A stretch of 7,800 nucleotides of DNA from Bacillota bacterium (GTDB taxonomy: Bacteria; Bacillota_A; Clostridia; Peptostreptococcales; Anaerovoracaceae), in assembly GCA_017556895.1 (NCBI GenBank), contig JAFYLX010000132.1, positions 1 to 7,800 on the forward strand. Reading direction: 5' to 3'. The notes below the pieces were generated by a model that made no database searches, was not told where the DNA came from, and saw only the letters and a program-made list of their open reading frames with translations. Shown here in pieces: positions 5,909-7,800 of the stretch (position 1 is its first letter; each line of letters opens with the position of its first letter). Both the position numbers and the translations under genes were made by a program.

Positions 5909-7135
5909 CTATTTTTCTTTTCTAATCATAAAGAATGGAGCAACTGGTTTGTCCATCTTAATCTTTAAAATCTGCTGAGGATGTGGTGCTGAATCTACAG
6001 CATTACCCTCTTCGTCATACATTTCCTTTAGTTCCTGTTCAAAGAAGTCAGCTCCAGGACCGAATACTTCTATCTTATCGCCGATAACCATCTTGTTTCT
6101 CTGTTCAACGATTGCATATCCTGTTTCAGGATCATAGTCCTTAATCATACCTACGAAGGAATAATCTCTAGTATATGCACTTGTTCTATAGTTTTGGTCA
6201 TTGTTTGTAGGCTTATGGAAATAGAAGCCAGTTGTGAATTCTCTATGACTTACTTTGCAAAGTTCAGTCATCCAATCATCTTTGAACTTATATTCTGCAG
6301 GATTTTCACAGTAAGCATCAATGGCTTTTCTATATGCTGAAACGATTGTAGCAACATAGAATACGCTCTTCATTCTACCTTCAATTTTGAAAGAAGAAAT
6401 GCCTGCTTCGATTAATTCTGGAAGATGCTCGATTAGACATAAGTCTTTGGAGTTAAGGATGTATGTTCCTCTGTCATCTTCTTCAATTGGGAAATATTCC
6501 CCTGGACGCTGTTCTTCCATTAGAGTATATTTCCATCTGCATGGATGTGCGCATGCACCTCTGTTTGCATCTCTTTCAATCATAAAATTGCTTAGTAGAC
6601 ATCTTCCGGAGTAAGAAATGCACATTGCACCGTGAATAAAGGACTCAAGTTCCATATCTTCAGGGATATTTGCCTTTAATTCCTTGATTTCTTCAAGTGT
6701 AAGTTCTCTTGCAGTAACAAGTCTTTTAAGACCTCTCTTATACCAGAAATTAGCTGTTCTGTAGTTAGTCATATTAGCCTGTGTGCTCAAGTGAATTTCG
6801 GCATCAGGTATGTTTTCCTGAATCATATCGATTACACCAGGATCGCTGGCAATAAATGCGTCGATTCCTAGGTCTTTTACTCTCTTTAAGTAATCGATAA
6901 AAGGTTCAATATCTTCATTGTGAGCGAAAATATTTACAGTAAGATGACATTTAGCACCATGTGCATGAGCAAATTCGATACCTTCCTTCATTTCTTCGTA
7001 GGTAAAGTTTCCTGCTCCTGCTCTTAATGAAAATGTTTCGCCGCCAAAATATACAGCGTCTGCACCATACAGCACTGCAATTTTTAATTTTTCCAAATCC
7101 CCCGCTGGGGCTAATAACTCTGGTTTTTTTATCAT
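5909..7135 (-). CDS. trhP: U32 'peptidase' family protein, tRNA uridine-34 5-hydroxylation protein TrhP
   Basis: This 408-residue protein begins with the family opening PELLAPAGDLEKLKIAVLYG (5-24) and YFGGETFSLRA (29-39). The U32 signature runs from E164 to S182 and contains C172 and C179. With C195 and C199 it gives the four conserved cysteines thought to hold an Fe-S cluster. KIEGRMKS (250-257) is also typical, and the C-terminal part (about 320-408) is the small beta-barrel extension. Despite the peptidase name, close relatives (E. coli TrhP/YegQ, B. subtilis YrrN/YrrO) make 5-hydroxyuridine at tRNA position 34, using prephenate-derived chemistry. RlhA, which hydroxylates 23S rRNA, is a related possibility, but the neighbouring trmR favours TrhP. 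AAAAGGA lies 8 bases before the ATG, and the gap after trmR is 15 bases. Length and motifs look intact. The exact RNA target is inferred from context. Confidence 0.87.
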   Translation of the reverse strand: MIKKPELLAPAGDLEKLKIAVLYGADAVYFGGETFSLRAGAGNFTYEEMKEGIEFAHAHGAKCHLTVNIFAHNEDIEPFIDYLKRVKDLGIDAFIASDPGVIDMIQENIPDAEIHLSTQANMTNYRTANFWYKRGLKRLVTARELTLEEIKELKANIPEDMELESFIHGAMCISYSGRCLLSNFMIERDANRGACAHPCRWKYTLMEEQRPGEYFPIEEDDRGTYILNSKDLCLIEHLPELIEAGISSFKIEGRMKSVFYVATIVSAYRKAIDAYCENPAEYKFKDDWMTELCKVSHREFTTGFYFHKPTNNDQNYRTSAYTRDYSFVGMIKDYDPETGYAIVEQRNKMVIGDKIEVFGPGADFFEQELKEMYDEEGNAVDSAPHPQQILKIKMDKPVAPFFMIRKEK

Positions 7136-7150
7136 CGTTATTATCCTTTT

Positions 7151-7800
7151 CTATTTATTTAATAAACTAATAGTTATACCATCACCAACTGATAATGTTG
7201 ATGTTTTTGCATATTCCAATGAATTGATGTAATCAAGGAAGTCACGCATCTTTCGAATGCTTGTCTTATATTTTTTCTTTACATCAAATTCGTCAGAAGC
7301 AGTCATGCCCTTCATTAAGATGTTGTCACATATAACAAGTGCATCGTCTTTGACTAACGGCATTGATAAGTCCCAGAACGCCTTATAATGGCTTTTTGCA
7401 GCGTCAATAAATACTAAATCGTATTCCTTGTCGCCTTCTTCGTCTAACTTTGCTAAAACTTCTCTTGCATCACCAAATAATAAAGTGATTCTGTCACCAT
7501 ATCCTAACTTCTGGATGTTTGATTTTGCAATTTCATAAGTATTTTCGTCTGCCTCAATTGTAGTAACTCTAATGTTTTCATTAAGGCTAGCAAAGAAACT
7601 TGAAGAATATCCAACTGCAGCACCGATTTCTAGAATCTTAACTGGTTTTTTTAATAAAACTAAGGATTCTAGAAGATCTTCGGTATCACGTAGGATAATT
7701 GGAACCCTATTTTCTTCTGCTTCTTTTCTTAGATTCTTTAGAGCTTCTGTGCGCTCGTTATAGAACCCATTGATATATTCAGTTACTAATTTGTTCGTTA
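7151..7800 (-). CDS. trmR: SAM-dependent O-methyltransferase, tRNA 5-hydroxyuridine methyltransferase TrmR (5' end outside window)
   Basis: The frame is open from the window edge to the TAG at 7151, giving 215 visible residues. B. subtilis TrmR (YrrM) is about 217, so only the first few codons are missing. An internal ATG at 7363 would give only 70 residues and is not the start. In fragment numbering, the SAM motif EIGAAVGYSS is at 57-66, an acidic loop at IEAD (81-84), and FIDAAKSHY at 130-138 with D132. DN at 158-159 completes the divalent-metal triad typical of COMT-like enzymes. The protein belongs to the O-methyltransferase family 3 (YrrM) group. TrmR methylates 5-hydroxyuridine-34 of tRNA to 5-methoxyuridine, the step after TrhP, which is encoded next. 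The visible motif I has AAVG where TAIG is common in the family. A general catechol-type O-methyltransferase cannot be excluded from sequence alone, but the trhP neighbour makes TrmR clearly more likely. Confidence 0.86.
   Translation of the reverse strand, partial: TNKLVTEYINGFYNERTEALKNLRKEAEENRVPIILRDTEDLLESLVLLKKPVKILEIGAAVGYSSSFFASLNENIRVTTIEADENTYEIAKSNIQKLGYGDRITLLFGDAREVLAKLDEEGDKEYDLVFIDAAKSHYKAFWDLSMPLVKDDALVICDNILMKGMTASDEFDVKKKYKTSIRKMRDFLDYINSLEYAKTSTLSVGDGITISLLNK

Noticed and set aside
7151..7363. A 70-residue minus-strand gene starting at 7363
   Set aside because: The same frame is open up to the window edge and encodes the SAM motif, so 7363 is an internal methionine of trmR.
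4966..7763. Plus-strand open frames at 4966-5214, 6387-6614 and 7572-7763
   Set aside because: They are antisense to the CBS, trhP and trmR genes. The serine-rich one at 4966 is just the reverse of an acidic stretch.

Overview
All six real genes lie on the minus strand, so the window reads biologically from right to left. The base composition is moderately AT-rich. Arginine is written almost only as AGA, leucine mostly as TTA/CTT, and Shine-Dalgarno sites are strong (AGGAGG type). The gene families are those of anaerobic Bacillota. This suggests a strictly anaerobic member of the Clostridia. I cannot fix the genus from this sequence.

Right-hand block (about 7800 to 4710) is a tightly spaced three-gene run. 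The first gene is a TrmR-type O-methyltransferase whose first few codons lie outside the window. Then come a U32 'peptidase' family protein of the TrhP type and a DUF21/CBS/CorC_HlyC membrane protein. TrhP and TrmR are consecutive enzymes of one pathway: TrhP hydroxylates wobble uridine 34 of tRNA to ho5U, and TrmR methylates this to mo5U. The membrane protein keeps good CBS and C-terminal domains, but its DUF21 membrane domain is short and lacks the usual ion-site motifs.

An AT-rich gap of 89 bases (4621-4709) separates the blocks. It carries a convincing sigma-A-type promoter for the left block and no clear terminator for the right one.

Left-hand block (4620 to beyond position 1) encodes a soluble, flavin- and iron-sulphur-rich NAD(P)H complex. 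It has a NuoE-like [2Fe-2S] protein and a NuoF/HydB-like NADH-binding protein with an extra C-terminal 2x[4Fe-4S] domain. The third subunit is a giant fusion: an N-terminal [2Fe-2S] domain, an NfnB/GltD-like FAD/NADPH module, a cysteine-rich linker, two [4Fe-4S] ferredoxin motifs, and the start of a formate-dehydrogenase-like molybdopterin domain that runs off the window. No Complex I membrane subunits are present. The set best fits a cytoplasmic electron-bifurcating enzyme of the Stn/HydABC/bifurcating-FDH class, linking NADH, NADPH and ferredoxin and perhaps formate. This third subunit is the most interesting item in the window. The identity of its catalytic C-terminus, just past the edge, decides the function.

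No RNA gene, mobile element, CRISPR array or long non-coding stretch was seen. Plus-strand open frames are antisense shadows of these genes.
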